Shown one piece after another: positions 5,786 through 6,568 of a stretch of DNA of 6,568 nucleotides. The stretch spans positions 1 to 6,568 of the forward strand of contig JAKACL010000166.1 in assembly GCA_021821425.1 (NCBI GenBank), read 5' to 3'. The position numbers were made by a program, and so were the translations under genes. The notes beneath the pieces are model-generated. The model worked only from the letters and a program-made list of their open reading frames with translations. It did not search any database and had not been told where the DNA came from. Positions within the stretch are counted from its first letter, which is position 1, and each line of letters starts with the position of its first letter. The DNA is from Pseudomonadota bacterium. Lineage in GTDB: Bacteria; Pseudomonadota; Gammaproteobacteria; Burkholderiales; Thiobacillaceae.

Positions 5786-6436
5786 ATGTCCGCGTCACCC
5801 ACACTCCGTTTGACGGAGGTGTTTCTTTCGCTGCAGGGCGAAACCAGCCGCGCCGGCCTGCCGACGGTGTTCGTCCGTCTGACCGGCTGCCCGCTGCGCT
5901 GTCGCTGGTGCGACACGACTTACAGTTTCCAGGGCGGCGACGCCGTGACGCTAAGTGCGGTGCTGGCGCAGGTCGCCGATTTTGGCGTGCCGACGGTATG
6001 CGTCACCGGCGGCGAGCCGCTGGCGCAGAAGAACTGCCTGCCGCTGCTGACCGCGCTGTGCGATGCCGGCTATTCGGTGTCGCTGGAAACCAGCGGCGCG
6101 CTCGATGTCAGCGCGGTCGACCCGCGGGTGTCGCGCATCGTCGACGTCAAGCCGCCGGGTTCGGGCGAGGAAGCGCGCAACCGCTGGGAAAACCTCGCCC
6201 ATCTCGGGCCACGCGACGAGATCAAATTCGTGCTCGCCGACCGCGCCGACTACGAGTGGGCGCGCGAGGTGCTGCGTGCGCAAAAGCTCGACCGCGTCTG
6301 CCCGGTCCTGTTCTCCCCGGTGCAGGGCGAACTGCAACCGGCGCAGCTCGCCGAGTGGGTGCTCGCCGACCGCCTGCCGGTGCGCATGCAGGTGCAGTTG
6401 CACAAGATCCTGTGGGGCAACGCTCCCGGCACATGA
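5786..6436 (+). CDS. queE: 7-carboxy-7-deazaguanine synthase QueE (radical SAM)
   Basis: QueE converts 6-carboxy-tetrahydropterin to 7-carboxy-7-deazaguanine, the ring-contracting step of preQ0/queuosine synthesis, in the cytoplasm using S-adenosylmethionine and a [4Fe-4S] cluster. The 216-residue product is of normal length. Its radical-SAM cluster motif is CPLRCRWC (Cys35, Cys39, Cys42; CX3CX2C). SLQGE (15-19) and TGGEPL (74-79) are the expected substrate- and SAM-binding segments, followed by ETSG (101-104), [10 protein letters not shown] (120-129), EIKFVL (145-150) and a C-terminal QLHKILWG typical of the family. ATG at 5786 is six bases after the cpoB stop with no obvious Shine-Dalgarno, so it is probably read through from the tol-pal message. 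Its stop overlaps the queC start. The next pathway enzyme encoded adjacently strengthens the assignment. Confidence 0.97.
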   Translation: MSASPTLRLTEVFLSLQGETSRAGLPTVFVRLTGCPLRCRWCDTTYSFQGGDAVTLSAVLAQVADFGVPTVCVTGGEPLAQKNCLPLLTALCDAGYSVSLETSGALDVSAVDPRVSRIVDVKPPGSGEEARNRWENLAHLGPRDEIKFVLADRADYEWAREVLRAQKLDRVCPVLFSPVQGELQPAQLAEWVLADRLPVRMQVQLHKILWGNAPGT

Positions 6437-6568
6437 AGCGCGCGGTCATCCTGCTCTCCGGCGGCCTCGATTCCGCCACCGTGCTCGCCATCGCGCGCGC
6501 CGAAGGCTACGCCTGTCATGCGCTGAGCCTCGACTACGGCCAGCGCCACACCGCCGAACTCGCGGCCG
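6433..6568 (+). CDS. queC: 7-cyano-7-deazaguanine synthase QueC, 5' part
   Basis: QueC is the ATP-dependent cytoplasmic enzyme that turns 7-carboxy-7-deazaguanine (the QueE product) into preQ0, the nitrile precursor of queuosine. Only the first 45 codons are in the window; the family is about 220-230 residues. The N-terminus shows the PP-loop ATP-pyrophosphatase motif [10 protein letters not shown] (residues 7-16) and then [11 protein letters not shown] (33-43), both diagnostic for QueC. ATG at 6433 overlaps the queE stop as ATGA, indicating coupled translation. The zinc-binding cysteines expected near the C-terminus cannot be checked here. Confidence 0.96.
   Translation, partial: MKRAVILLSGGLDSATVLAIARAEGYACHALSLDYGQRHTAELAA

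Overview
This window is a chromosomal segment of a G+C-rich Gram-negative proteobacterium. The gene order and protein style fit a betaproteobacterium best. The features pointing that way are ruvB next to ybgC-tolQRAB-pal-cpoB, a TonB-like TolA C-terminus, and queE-queC immediately downstream. This is inference from gene order and protein features; genus cannot be fixed without a search.

All ten genes are on the + strand and tightly packed. The 5' edge carries the last 214 codons of ruvB (Holliday-junction branch-migration motor). Its stop codon overlaps a TTG start of ybgC (hotdog-fold acyl-CoA thioesterase). The ybgC stop overlaps a GTG start of tolQ. Then come tolR (GTG start, 4 bases after tolQ), tolA (ATGA overlap with tolR), a 99-base spacer, tolB, a 76-base spacer, pal, and cpoB (overlapping pal by 14 bases). 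After six bases comes queE, and an ATGA overlap leads into queC, which runs off the 3' edge after 45 codons. No stretch longer than 99 bases lacks a gene.

The genes form two functional units plus flanking repair and thioesterase genes. TolQ, TolR and TolA are the inner-membrane, proton-motive-force-driven part of the Tol-Pal machine. TolB is the periplasmic beta-propeller, Pal the peptidoglycan-binding outer-membrane lipoprotein, and CpoB the periplasmic coordinator. Together they keep the envelope layers linked and constrict the outer membrane at division. QueE and QueC catalyse successive steps of 7-deazaguanine (preQ0/queuosine) synthesis. Active-site and structural motifs are intact in all the genes, with no frameshifts or mobile elements.

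No undescribed system is apparent: this is a conserved housekeeping locus in a known arrangement. The items worth a second look are small-scale. They are two near-identical promoter-like dodecamers ahead of tolQ and tolB, a perfect 8-bp hairpin between tolA and tolB, a lone strong Shine-Dalgarno at pal, a G8 run in the cpoB signal-peptide codons, and an eight-proline run in TolA.
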